A DNA stretch of 64,000 nt, taken from NCBI GenBank assembly GCA_040880025.1, contig JBBDJD010000011.1, positions 124,001 to 188,000 of the forward strand, read 5' to 3'. The position numbers and the translations under genes were made by a program. This DNA comes from RCIO01 sp040880025. GTDB taxonomy: Bacteria > Pseudomonadota > Alphaproteobacteria > Rhizobiales > Rhizobiaceae. The notes under the pieces were generated by a model that saw nothing but the letters and a program-made list of their open reading frames with translations, made no database searches and was not told the DNA's origin. Positions 44,105-53,551 of this stretch are shown here, in pieces (the stretch's first letter is position 1; every line of letters begins with the position of its first letter).

Positions 44105-44914
44105 TCACTGATAATCCGCCTTGTCCTCTTCCGTGTATTCAACGGCCGTCCACATGAAACTCTGGACGTCGATCATGTCGCGCGGGCCGAGATCGGCCAT
44201 CTTCTCTTTCGTGGTCTGCGCGAGGTCGAGCAAGGATTCGTAGACGGCGGGGTCGAGTTCCGGATTGTAGACATGAGCGAGCGGGTGACCTACCCGCTCC
44301 GCGAAGGCGGTGATCATGGTCGGCTTGAGGAAAACGTGTTCCTCCGGCTTCCACAGGAACGGCAGGTAGGTGACCACCGTCCATTTGGCATTGTCGTGCC
44401 GCTTCAGGACCGCGGCCATGGCCCCGAGGCCACGCTTAGTGTCACCATTGGCGAATGCAGCCGCAGCATGGATGAAATCGTCAGCATCCTTGCCCCTGAG
44501 CAGAGGCTGGAGGCGCGTCTTCTCAAAGGGCGACAGCAGGTTGGTGGCGCGATAGGCCGAGAGGACTGCTTCCCCGAAGCCGGTTCCGTTCGTTGCCTCC
44601 CCGAGCGGCGCTGTGTCGTCGAGCTTGGCTTTGGCCTTCAGCTTGTAGGCCCGCTCATGGCCGCTGTAGTCGGCCCCCTCGAACCCCCGTGCGAAGAAAT
44701 GAAGGAACCGGGACCGGGCTCCATCGTACCCAACGAAGAGGGGATGCGATCGGGCTGCCGCGTCATGAATCCGACGCCACACATCGTCTGCGTCGTCGCC
44801 TTCCTCCAGGGCCGCGCGCTGCCCGTCTAACAATACGATTCCGCTGTATCCCCTCGGAGTCTGGACGAGGCGCAATGTCGCCTTGCCGACTTTCGTCTCC
44901 CGGACTGTCTTCAC
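44105..44914 (-). CDS. type III restriction-modification companion protein (function unknown)
   Basis: A 269-residue protein with no signal peptide or membrane segment. It starts MKTVRETKVGKATLRLVQTP, a strand-rich opening, and has a helical C-terminal half with the WTVVTYLPFLWKPEEHVFLKP segment. I know no domain name for it, but similar genes are commonly placed at the end of mod-res loci. The gene is 30 bases after the res gene on the same strand, so it should be in the mod-res transcript. A role in controlling or assisting restriction is inference. Confidence 0.75.
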   Translation of the reverse strand: MKTVRETKVGKATLRLVQTPRGYSGIVLLDGQRAALEEGDDADDVWRRIHDAAARSHPLFVGYDGARSRFLHFFARGFEGADYSGHERAYKLKAKAKLDDTAPLGEATNGTGFGEAVLSAYRATNLLSPFEKTRLQPLLRGKDADDFIHAAAAFANGDTKRGLGAMAAVLKRHDNAKWTVVTYLPFLWKPEEHVFLKPTMITAFAERVGHPLAHVYNPELDPAVYESLLDLAQTTKEKMADLGPRDMIDVQSFMWTAVEYTEEDKADYQ

Positions 44915-44944
44915 TGATTCCTCCCCGTACCGCTGCTTGCGGTT

Positions 44945-47773
44945 CTACTCCGCCGGCTCGATGACGGCCGCGTGCTTCGTGATGATGTCCTGCACGTCGC
45001 CCGGCTTGAACGCGACATCCCATGCCCAGCGGCCGAAGCCGCCTGCCGCGTTGATGGCCTTTACCCACTCGTTCAGCGCGTCCCGCTTGGCCTTGTTCTG
45101 TGGGCTGTCGGTGCCTTTGATCTCGAGCGCCAGGATCGTGCCGCCCGCAAGGCGCACGAGGAAGTCCGGGACGTATCGCCGCCGAGAGCCCGCCCACATG
45201 TAATAGATCTGGAAGCCGAGATGATCGTTCTTGGCGTAGGCGAGAACGCCATCGCGCTTTTCGAAGACGTTGGCGGCATGGCCTTCCCAAGCGGAGTCCC
45301 CCACCAGATGGCTGATGTGCGATTTGGTCGTCGGGAAGCACGGTTTGGTCGTGTACCAGGTCCGCATCTGACCGGTTGCGCCGATCGGGTTCTCCTCGTC
45401 GAATACCGGTGTGAGGCGCTCGGTGTTTCGCTCGGTCACGTGACGCAGAACATGCTGGACCACCAGGTCGATGTTGAGCGCGATAAGGATCCGCCGGCGG
45501 AGCGGGTCCGAGTGGAACAGGGACGGGATGTCCAACCGGTCAGATCGCAGGAAGGCCTCGACGATCCGGACCAACTGCGCGGCCAGGTATTCGTGCGTCC
45601 CTGAGAAGCCGTGGCTCAACTCGGCGAAGGCCTTCCGGGCGGCCTGAAAGACAAGCCGCTGCAGCCGGAACCCATCCGGCAGCTTCTCGAGATCGATCGC
45701 AGTGACCTTTCCCATGTCGGTCGCGCCGCCGAGAGCCGGGGCGAGCTCTGCGCTGATCGGAGTACTTGCGGGATCGAGCTCGAGCGGCGGCACCTTCTGC
45801 CAGTCGATCGCCAGCTGAGGTCTGACGACCGTCTCGACGCGCAGAACGTTCGGCCACCTGATCTCGAGATGAGCTCGATCGGGGACGACTTCGATCTGCG
45901 TCGTCGGCTTTGGCGGTGGATGCGCCTCGCCGCCTTCCCCGGTCTCCGAAATGGAAAGAGGCACGCCGAAGACGTTGACGTATTCGGGCAGGAACAGCCC
46001 GTTCTCGTCGGTGTCGTAGGAGACCCGGCGCAGCCCACGCCCGACGACCTGTTCGCAGAGCAGTTGAGAGGTGAATGCCCGCAGCCCCATGATGTGAGTG
46101 ACGTTCTTGGCGTCCCATCCTTCGGACAGCATCGCCACCGAGATGACGTTCTGCAGGCCCTGCCCGGCCCCGCCGCGCTTGCCGACGTTGTCCACGATCT
46201 CGCGCAGCAGCTCCTCCTTCTTCAGCGCGAGGAACTGCTGGCGGCGGGTTTCCGGGATGTCCGCCGCTTCGATGATCTCCTTCAATCGGGTCTCGTAATC
46301 CTTGTCGGACGAGGCGGTTTCGCCGATCTCGGCCTTTTCGAGGACCCTGGAGTCGACCCGAAGCGTTCGATCCGGCGCATGCAACTCCGGCCAGTGCGCG
46401 TCGCCCTTGTTGAAATAATTCTCGATGCGGTCCGCGGTCTCCGTGCGGTTGCAGACGGTTAGCATGACTGGCGGCGAATGATGTCCAGCCTCCCGCCACT
46501 GCCGGCGCGTTTCTCGCCAGTCGGCCCCGAGTAGCGTGTAGGCGTCCTGCACCAGCTTCGGCAGGGCCTCGTGCGGTTCAGCCTTTGCCCGGTTCAAATC
46601 CTCGGAGACGGACGGGTCGCGGTAGATGTGGTAGAGCTTCGAGCGCAGCGTCTTCGCATCAGGAACGGCATCGTCGCGCACGACGACCCGTGGCGTTTTC
46701 ACCAGCCCGGCCTCAATCGCGTCGTTCAGGCCGAAATCCGAGATGATCCAATCGAAGAGCGCCGTGTCGGTGCTTTTCTTGCCGGTCGGCGCGAAGGGCG
46801 TGGCCGAAAGGTCGAAGCAGCGCTGGATGCGCCGGGTCTTATGGATACGGTCAAGTCCCTCGATCCAGCGGGTCGCCTCGTCCAGGTCGATGCCTTGCTC
46901 GGCGGCCACCTTCTTGCTGATCTTCACCTCGGGTGGCTTGCGATAGGCGTGGTGCGCCTCGTCGTTGATGACGATGATATCCTTGTGCGCGGCCAGCTTG
47001 CCCAGGACCCGCCGCGTAAAGGCCTCGTCGGATTCGCGCCCCTTCTTGACGACCGAACGATCTGCTTCCTTCAGCGGCATCAGCGTATGCCAGTTCTCGA
47101 TCAGCACTTCGGCACGGTTCAGCTTTTGGCGCAGGGCATCGGATGGGCACAGGTTGAACTCGTCGTAGTAGCTGCCCTCGCTTGGCATCAGAACCTGCAG
47201 CCGTTCCTTCACGGTCAGACCTGGCGCGACGATGAACACGGCGCGGCTGAAATCCTTGTTCCGTTTCGGATATGTGACCGCGTTCAACACCTGCCAAGTG
47301 ATGATCATCGCCATCACCGTGGTCTTGCCAGCGCCGGTGGCCATCTTGTTGCAAAGCCGCTCCCACGTCCCGCCGTCGCCGGGGATTGCGATGCCCTGCT
47401 TGTAGGCCTCGGCCCCCTCGACCCACCAGATCAGCGTCTCGATCGCCTCTAGCTGGCAGAAATAAAACGGATACGGAGGCTCCGGCTTCTTGTCGGAAGA
47501 TTCCAGCAACCGGTCCGTCCGCTCGTGCCAGTGTTCCAGCAACTTGCGCGTGATGATGGTCACGCCCGGCCAGCCGTCCTCGCGCCACTGATCCACGCGC
47601 CCCCGGATCATGTTCACCAGATCCAGCACCTCGGTGCGCTTGGTGTTGTTGCGTGCGTCGAAGACCTCGTAGCTCGCCGCCCGCCGCTCAGGCTTGATCT
47701 CCAGCTTCCCGCCTTTGCCCTCGACCCAGTGCTGCACCGGGCAGACATACGGGGAATTAATGATCAGAGACAT
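44945..47773 (-). CDS. type III restriction enzyme Res subunit (DEAD helicase-nuclease)
   Basis: A 942-residue protein with GGAG upstream of the ATG at 47773. It holds the superfamily 2 helicase motifs: KMATGAGKTTVMAM (Walker A, about residues 133-146), IVINDEAHHAY (DEAH motif II, about 262-272) and the later helicase domain with QVVGRGLRR. The C-terminal nuclease has VPDFLVRLAGGTILALEIKG, the PD-(D/E)xK motif. With Mod it forms an ATP-dependent enzyme that translocates on or signals along DNA and cuts unmodified sites. It starts 4 bases after the mod stop. Confidence 0.93.
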   Translation of the reverse strand: MSLIINSPYVCPVQHWVEGKGGKLEIKPERRAASYEVFDARNNTKRTEVLDLVNMIRGRVDQWREDGWPGVTIITRKLLEHWHERTDRLLESSDKKPEPPYPFYFCQLEAIETLIWWVEGAEAYKQGIAIPGDGGTWERLCNKMATGAGKTTVMAMIITWQVLNAVTYPKRNKDFSRAVFIVAPGLTVKERLQVLMPSEGSYYDEFNLCPSDALRQKLNRAEVLIENWHTLMPLKEADRSVVKKGRESDEAFTRRVLGKLAAHKDIIVINDEAHHAYRKPPEVKISKKVAAEQGIDLDEATRWIEGLDRIHKTRRIQRCFDLSATPFAPTGKKSTDTALFDWIISDFGLNDAIEAGLVKTPRVVVRDDAVPDAKTLRSKLYHIYRDPSVSEDLNRAKAEPHEALPKLVQDAYTLLGADWRETRRQWREAGHHSPPVMLTVCNRTETADRIENYFNKGDAHWPELHAPDRTLRVDSRVLEKAEIGETASSDKDYETRLKEIIEAADIPETRRQQFLALKKEELLREIVDNVGKRGGAGQGLQNVISVAMLSEGWDAKNVTHIMGLRAFTSQLLCEQVVGRGLRRVSYDTDENGLFLPEYVNVFGVPLSISETGEGGEAHPPPKPTTQIEVVPDRAHLEIRWPNVLRVETVVRPQLAIDWQKVPPLELDPASTPISAELAPALGGATDMGKVTAIDLEKLPDGFRLQRLVFQAARKAFAELSHGFSGTHEYLAAQLVRIVEAFLRSDRLDIPSLFHSDPLRRRILIALNIDLVVQHVLRHVTERNTERLTPVFDEENPIGATGQMRTWYTTKPCFPTTKSHISHLVGDSAWEGHAANVFEKRDGVLAYAKNDHLGFQIYYMWAGSRRRYVPDFLVRLAGGTILALEIKGTDSPQNKAKRDALNEWVKAINAAGGFGRWAWDVAFKPGDVQDIITKHAAVIEPAE

Positions 47774-47777
47774 TCGA

Positions 47778-50700
47778 TCACTCCGCGAGTGGAATGATCT
47801 TGAGCGACTCAATCCCCCGGTCGTCCACGATCTTGACCGCGACCCGCAGGTTCTCGCCCGCCTCGAAGGGCAGCGAGACGGTGCCGTGGAACTGCTCCAG
47901 GAGGTCCTCGTCCAGCTCCGCGCGCACGGTCTTGCGCAGGCGGTTCCAGCCGCCCTTCGCGTCGGCCATCGGGAAAAACACCTGGTGCGGCATCAGAGAG
48001 CGGTTGTCGTAGTCCACGTCCAGCGACCACATGGCGATCTGCGTCTTGCCACCCGACACCAGATCGCCTGCCTTCGGGTCGAAATAGTCGAAGCCGTTCA
48101 CCTCGACCTCCCACATCCCGTCCTCGCGCTTGCGCAGCTCCACATCCGGCTGGCCCATCAGCCAGAAGGACTGGTTCGAAGCGCGCTTCTTCTTCAGATC
48201 CTCGGTCAGGAGGTCGGTGTTCATCTGCGCCTTGAGCAGCGTGACGCCCGGCCAGTTCACCTCGTCGATATCCTTCGCGGCCTCAGGGTCGAAGGTGAAG
48301 GCGCAGAAAAGGATGAACTTCGGCGACGGGCGCAGCGTCTCGGCCTCGGTCAGGGCGAGCTCCACCTGCCGCTGCTCCAGCGCCGCGTGTTCGGGGCCGA
48401 AGCTGACGACGACGCGCTCGCCCGTCTCGGCCAGCGACCCGCTGGCATGGACATGCTTCAGTCCCGGCAGTGTCTCGAACTCGGCGAAGCGGAGCATGGC
48501 GCCGCCCTTGCCGCGCACGCCGGTCTTCAGAAGCTCGTCCCGCCAGAGCGCCTGGCGCGAGGTCTCGCCGGAGCGGGCGACGGTCTCGTCGGCCTCCTGC
48601 GGCGGGATGCTCTCGTCCAGCGACAGGACGGTCGGGGCCGGCACCGCCTCGACCGAGAAGGGCCCGCAGATGCGCAGCTTAGAGCGGTCGATGCGCGGCT
48701 TGTCGTAAAGCGTCTCCTGCTCGGCATGGTCGGCGATGGACTGATCCATGCGGCGCTGCATTGCCTGCCGGGCCGCGTGGAAGGCGTCGAAGGGCCCACG
48801 CGTGGCCTCCGGCCAGTCGCCGGGCCAGTCGAACGGGACCTCCCATTCGTGCAAGCCTTCGCCCTTGGCGAAGTCCACCGGCTTGCCCTTTCGCACGCCC
48901 TGCGCCGGATTGAGCGGCTTGGGCGGCGTGGCGGCCAGCACGGCGTTCAGGTCGGCCAGCGCCGCCTCGATCTTCGGGTGGTCTTCGGCGTGGATCGTGT
49001 CGATGTCGGGGTTGTTGGCGATGCTCTTCAGCGTGATGTGCGGCACGGTCTCGTAGTCAAAGCCACCCATCAGCCCCTCTTGGCTGTAGCGAAGGGCGTA
49101 GTAGTCGAAAGACGCGGTCATCAGCCGCTGCTTTGCCAGCGTAATCGCAACGCGAGACGTGTCGCAGGTGATCCACCGCCGCCCCCATTTCTCCGCGACG
49201 AATGCTGTGGTGCCGGACCCGCAAGTAGGATCGAGCACCAGATCGCCGGGATCGGTGGTCATCAGCAGGCAGCGTTCCATAATTGATGCACTTGTTTGGA
49301 CGACGTAGATAATACCCGCCGCACCCGCTACATCTGACCAGATATTTGAAACTGGAAAGGCAGCGAAGTCGTCTATGAATCGCACATAGGCGATTGTCGT
49401 CTTGCGCGCGCCAATTCGATTGGCCCTGCGAAGTCGTTCGAGACCATCATAGCTGGTCTTCCAGTTGGAGGTTTCTCCAGAGTGATACGGCTTACCCTCG
49501 AAGCCCCATTCGCCCGTTGTGTTCGTTCTGACGCCGCTCGAAATCAAGCTGGTAAGCTGAAATACTCGTCCCTCATCAGGGATTTCCTGCTCGCCCCTCT
49601 TTTGTTTCACGTTAAGGCTGGTGCGCGATCCATCCTGTAGTTGAATTCGATCATACCTCTGGCCACTCCCATGACCCACGCCCACCTCTTTGGAGCGGTA
49701 GATCTGGTGATATTTTACCTTGGATATGTCAGTCGCATACCAAACAACGTAGTCGGCCACATTTGGAATTTTCTCCGTCTCTTGGCCGCCGGTCTTCTGG
49801 ACGGTGATTACTGAGACGCGGTTCTTCGCGCCGAAGATCTCATCGAGCAAATCAGTGCAGAGGTTCAGATTCTCATCGCCAATCTGAACGAAAACCGATC
49901 CGGTCTCGGTCAGCAGTTCGCGCGCCAGCATCAACCGGTCGCGCAGGTAGGTGAGGTAGGAGTGGATGCCGAGCTCCCAAGTGTCCCGGAACGCCTTGAT
50001 CATCTCGGGTTCCTGGGTGAGGTCGTCGTCCGAGCGGTCCTTCACGTCGCGCTTGTTGGTGAAGGGCTGGAAGTTCGACCCGTATTTGATGCCGTAGGGC
50101 GGGTCGATGTAAATCATCTGGACGCGGCCAGCCATGCTCTCCTTGGTCAGGAGCGAGTTCATCACCAGCAGGCTGTCGCCCGCCACCAGCCGGTTCGACC
50201 AGCCCTTCTCGTGGTGGTAGAAGTCCAGCGCCTGACGCAGCGGCAGGTTCTCGAACGGGGCCGCGAACAGGTCGGGCTGCCGCCACTGCGTCGCGGCGTC
50301 CTTGCCCGCCAGCCGCTTCGCCGCGTTGGCGAGGATCGTCGCCGGGTCCACCCGTTCATGGACATGAAGCGAGACGGTATCGACCTCGACGCTCGTCCGC
50401 TCCGCCTTGCCCGTCCAGTTCAGATACGGCGCCTGCAGCCGCTTCAGCTCCTTTAGCGCGTCGCGCATCCGTTCGGGATCGTCGTCGGAGAGCGCGTCGT
50501 CGATGAGCTTCTCGATCCCCGCTCGCGCGCTGTCGAAGTTCAGCACCGGGTCGAGATGCGGGTCATAGGCCCAGGTCGTCCTCTCGCCATCTGGATCGGT
50601 GCCGGCATGGACCATCCCGACCTCGGGATTGTTCACCCGGGTCTCGCCGTGGCGGTAGCTCAGCACAAGCACGGGCCCGTCCGTCTTTCGGGCGGCTTTC

Positions 50701-51023
50701 TTCCTGCCTGAGGTCACGCGTTGCCGAGGTGCCCGCTCGTCCGCATGCGTCAGTTCGAACTCGTCCACCTGGTCGTCACCTTCCTCGTCCCAGGCTTCTT
50801 CGTCATCGTTCGGGTCGTTGGCCACTCGCATGATCGATCCGCCTCGCCCAGGCCCCCGTGCCAGAAGCCCATGATCAACCAGCGCATCGCGAGCGGCGAC
50901 GTAGTCGTCCTCCGACATGCGCGGCATACGCTCCCGCAAGAGCGCCACTATCGCGCCATTTCCGATGGAGGAGCCGTCTTCAGGGGTCAGCGAAAGGATC
51001 AGGGCGGTCAGGCTGTCGGACAT
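47778..51023 (-). CDS. mod: type III DNA methyltransferase Mod subunit with N-terminal winged helix
   Basis: A 1081-residue protein when the ATG at 51023 (MSDSLTAL) is used; an in-frame GTG at 51095 would add 24 residues. Residues about 1-70 are a winged-helix-like domain (SIGNGAIVALLRERMPRMSE). The methyltransferase has MIYIDPPYGIKYGSNF (catalytic DPPY) at about residue 308, then a target-recognition region, then DPTCGSGTTAF at about 597, so the order is the beta class of N6-adenine methyltransferases. The target-recognition region (about 49270-49870) is notably richer in A+T than the flanks, suggesting exchange of specificity. It modifies host DNA so that Res spares it. Confidence 0.93.
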   Translation of the reverse strand: MSDSLTALILSLTPEDGSSIGNGAIVALLRERMPRMSEDDYVAARDALVDHGLLARGPGRGGSIMRVANDPNDDEEAWDEEGDDQVDEFELTHADERAPRQRVTSGRKKAARKTDGPVLVLSYRHGETRVNNPEVGMVHAGTDPDGERTTWAYDPHLDPVLNFDSARAGIEKLIDDALSDDDPERMRDALKELKRLQAPYLNWTGKAERTSVEVDTVSLHVHERVDPATILANAAKRLAGKDAATQWRQPDLFAAPFENLPLRQALDFYHHEKGWSNRLVAGDSLLVMNSLLTKESMAGRVQMIYIDPPYGIKYGSNFQPFTNKRDVKDRSDDDLTQEPEMIKAFRDTWELGIHSYLTYLRDRLMLARELLTETGSVFVQIGDENLNLCTDLLDEIFGAKNRVSVITVQKTGGQETEKIPNVADYVVWYATDISKVKYHQIYRSKEVGVGHGSGQRYDRIQLQDGSRTSLNVKQKRGEQEIPDEGRVFQLTSLISSGVRTNTTGEWGFEGKPYHSGETSNWKTSYDGLERLRRANRIGARKTTIAYVRFIDDFAAFPVSNIWSDVAGAAGIIYVVQTSASIMERCLLMTTDPGDLVLDPTCGSGTTAFVAEKWGRRWITCDTSRVAITLAKQRLMTASFDYYALRYSQEGLMGGFDYETVPHITLKSIANNPDIDTIHAEDHPKIEAALADLNAVLAATPPKPLNPAQGVRKGKPVDFAKGEGLHEWEVPFDWPGDWPEATRGPFDAFHAARQAMQRRMDQSIADHAEQETLYDKPRIDRSKLRICGPFSVEAVPAPTVLSLDESIPPQEADETVARSGETSRQALWRDELLKTGVRGKGGAMLRFAEFETLPGLKHVHASGSLAETGERVVVSFGPEHAALEQRQVELALTEAETLRPSPKFILFCAFTFDPEAAKDIDEVNWPGVTLLKAQMNTDLLTEDLKKKRASNQSFWLMGQPDVELRKREDGMWEVEVNGFDYFDPKAGDLVSGGKTQIAMWSLDVDYDNRSLMPHQVFFPMADAKGGWNRLRKTVRAELDEDLLEQFHGTVSLPFEAGENLRVAVKIVDDRGIESLKIIPLAE

Positions 51024-51502
51024 GCGGACGAGCGTACCTTCGGTATGAATGAATCCGTATTTTAGAAGACTATCCTGTGTTTCTTTCTGTTGCACGCGGG
51101 AACCGCCGCTCGGGTGGCGCTTCCTCGCTGCCAGACCTAGATGCCCGCTAAACTACTGCGCCATCAAGCGCTTACGAAAGAGCTCTAGCGCGAGCTAGAC
51201 CGGTAGCCCACGGCGATCCTCGGCTACGAATGTCAGGCAAGGGGGTCGAATCGCTGGAGAGGCTACGCTGAGGAAGGTTCTGAGGCTCCTGTATTGTCAC
51301 AGGCCCACCTTCAACCATCCTTGAGGCTGACAGGCAGCAATGCGCCTTCAGAGCGGACATCCGTCACCTTGTCAGGTCCCGCACCGCCGCTGCCGCACGG
51401 CAGCCATCCCCCCTACCGTGCGCCATTTGTTAGAATTTCGCATAATGCGAACTCGATGCGCTGCTGAAGCGAACCCAACACTCTCTTTCGTTTGTTGGTA
51501 CC
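51024..51502. other. intergenic region upstream of the mod gene
   Basis: About 480 bases between the mod gene and the small secreted protein gene, both on the minus strand. Minus-strand frames here lack real starts and have no recognised domain. The mod promoter must lie in this region. No repeat, tRNA or structured element was recognised. Confidence 0.4.
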
Positions 51503-51916
51503 TTAATTACGCTTAAGAGTGCCGGTGGCCGGTGATTTCGTTTTTTGCCGATTCCGTAACCTGTCTGGTACCGACGGAGAGGGCACTACTACTGTTCCGC
51601 TCCCAACGGCTTCATCGCGGAGTGACCGCTTCAACCTGAGCATAGTGTCTTTGGCTTCGCAGGAACAATATCCGCCAGCGCAGCTCGCGCCGCTTTCACC
51701 ACATGAATTCTCTATCATATCGGTGCAGGCTTGAGTTCCTTGTTTGCAATTGCACATGATCTTTTTTTCTGAATTGAGCTGACAAACAACCAACCCATCA
51801 TCCAGATCCGAGTGCATATCCGACTTCTTTTCCGCAGCGCCTGCAAAATTGCCATCAAAGATGACATCGGCTGACAAAAAAGTCAGTGCCAAAGAAAGAT
51901 AAATGAAAAAACGCAT
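51503..51916 (-). CDS. small secreted Cys-rich protein
   Basis: A 137-residue protein with a clear GGGAGGT site ahead of its ATG. Residues about 1-27 form a signal peptide (MRFFIYLSLALTFLSADVIF...GAAE). The mature part contains eight Cys within about 50 residues (for example CNCKQGTQACTDM and GYCSCEAKD), and could form four disulfides in the periplasm. The C terminus is basic and Pro-rich. DNA composition is lower in GC than the neighbouring genes. No family is recognised; a metal-binding or envelope role is possible. Confidence 0.65.
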   Translation of the reverse strand: MRFFIYLSLALTFLSADVIFDGNFAGAAEKKSDMHSDLDDGLVVCQLNSEKKIMCNCKQGTQACTDMIENSCGESGASCAGGYCSCEAKDTMLRLKRSLRDEAVGSGTVVVPSPSVPDRLRNRQKTKSPATGTLKRN

Positions 51917-52056
51917 TTCATACCTCCCATATTTTGGTAGTTACATAGACGTATTAGAGGAAAGCTTATAGTTGTAGGAAGATCAATTCCTCTTATGCGC
52001 CAGATTCTACATAATCGGTGTCTCGCATGCTGCCTCCTGCTTGGTTCAATGTCCTG

Positions 52057-53529
52057 TCACGACGTCAGCAGCGCACCGATGCGCGACGCTTCCCGGACTA
52101 GCAAGTCCAGGTCGTCGCGGCGGGTCCGGTGATTGTTGATTGCCACCCGCAGGCAATGCTCGCCATGGACGGTCGTGTCGGAGAGGACGGCAATTCCCTC
52201 TTCCTGCAACCGCAGCATGATTTCGATGTTCAGCGCTTTCACTGCGACATCGTCCAGGCCACTGGGGCGATAGCGGAAGCAGACGATGTTGATGCTTGTC
52301 GGCGCAACCAGTTCGAAAAGGGGTTCTTGCTCGATCAGCCGGCTAAGATAGCGCGCCTGCGCGATGTTCTGGTCGATCAGGCGACCGAACTTCTCGATGC
52401 CATGTTCCTGGATAGCCATCCAGACCTTCAACGCACGAAAGCCGCGCGTCGTCTGCAGCCCATATTCATAAAGCCATTCGGCCGATGCGAGGCCGCGCGG
52501 CGTCGTCTCGAGATATTCCTGCGTGACGGCGAAGGCACCACGATGAGCAGACGCATCGCGGATGAGGACGCAGCCGACTTCGAAAGGAGCGTGCAACCAT
52601 TTATGCGGGTCGAGCGCCACGGAGTCAGCCCGCGCGATGCCGGTGACGCGGTTGGCATTCGCGGGCGCGATCGTCAGCAGCGCGCCGATACAGCCGTCGA
52701 CGTGGAACCAGAGGGCTTCTTCCGCCGCTAGATCCGCGAGAGCGTCCAGATTGTCGATGGCGCCAGTGTTGACCGTGCCAGCGGTAGCGATCACGCAGGC
52801 CGGTTGAAAACCGGCCGTTCGGTCCTCCTCGATCGCGGCCCGAAGTGCTGCGACATCAAGTTGCAACTCGGCATTCGTGGGAATGCGCCTAAGCGCCTTG
52901 TTCCCCAGCCCAAGCGCCTCCATGGCCTTGCGGTGGCAGCTATGCACCTGATCCGAAGCGTAGAAGCGCAGCGGCCTTTCAATCGCACCGACACCATCTT
53001 CGCGGACATCGACCCCCGCTTTGACGTTGCGCGCGACAGTGAGAGCAATCAGGTTGGCCATCGAGCCGCCGCTGACCAGCGTTCCGCTGGCCGACGATGG
53101 AAGCCCTATCATCTCCTTGCACCAGTTCACGACCTGGCTGTCCATCAACGCGGCGGCATGATTGCCGCCACCGAGGTTCGACCCCTGGACGGCCGCCAGG
53201 AAGTCCGCCAGGGCGCCGGTGAAATTGCTCGACCCCATGTACCAGGACCAGAAGCGTGGATGGATGTTGCCCATCGGATAGGGCATCAGGTTCTCGGTTA
53301 CCTGCCTGTAGACGTCGTCGAGCGGCGTCGGAAAGCGCGGCAGGGGGCCATCGAAAGCGGCCTTCACCTCCGCCGGCATTTCCTGCCACACCGGACGGTC
53401 CCGGACGTCGCGGAGATAGCCGATTGATTCGTCGATCATTCGATGCGAGAGCGCCCGTACAGCGCTCCAGTCGATCGGATCGAGTGTTTCTTCGGCGCCT
53501 GAGATCGCTGGGCTGCGCAGTGCGTCCAT
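52057..53529 (-). CDS. group II PLP-dependent decarboxylase (aromatic-L-amino-acid/glutamate decarboxylase-like)
   Basis: A 490-residue protein preceded by GGGAGAG. Conserved motifs are PRFWSWYMGSSNFTGALADF, SGTLVSGGSMANLIAL, and ALDPHKWLHAPFEVGC with the PLP-binding Lys. The family decarboxylates aromatic amino acids, glutamate, cysteine sulfinate or diaminopropionate. It is 22 bases after the cysteine synthase-like gene, so it may decarboxylate an amino acid made by that enzyme. The divergent winged-helix regulator probably controls both. The precise amino acid is not predictable from sequence. Confidence 0.92.
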   Translation of the reverse strand: MDALRSPAISGAEETLDPIDWSAVRALSHRMIDESIGYLRDVRDRPVWQEMPAEVKAAFDGPLPRFPTPLDDVYRQVTENLMPYPMGNIHPRFWSWYMGSSNFTGALADFLAAVQGSNLGGGNHAAALMDSQVVNWCKEMIGLPSSASGTLVSGGSMANLIALTVARNVKAGVDVREDGVGAIERPLRFYASDQVHSCHRKAMEALGLGNKALRRIPTNAELQLDVAALRAAIEEDRTAGFQPACVIATAGTVNTGAIDNLDALADLAAEEALWFHVDGCIGALLTIAPANANRVTGIARADSVALDPHKWLHAPFEVGCVLIRDASAHRGAFAVTQEYLETTPRGLASAEWLYEYGLQTTRGFRALKVWMAIQEHGIEKFGRLIDQNIAQARYLSRLIEQEPLFELVAPTSINIVCFRYRPSGLDDVAVKALNIEIMLRLQEEGIAVLSDTTVHGEHCLRVAINNHRTRRDDLDLLVREASRIGALLTS

Positions 53530-53551
53530 CTTGTCTCTCCCTCGCGGGTCT

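Noticed and set aside
47694..49286. Plus-strand frame of 530 residues over the mod gene
   Set aside because: Antisense to a recognised methyltransferase with catalytic motifs; the sequence is Arg/Leu/His-rich without domain.
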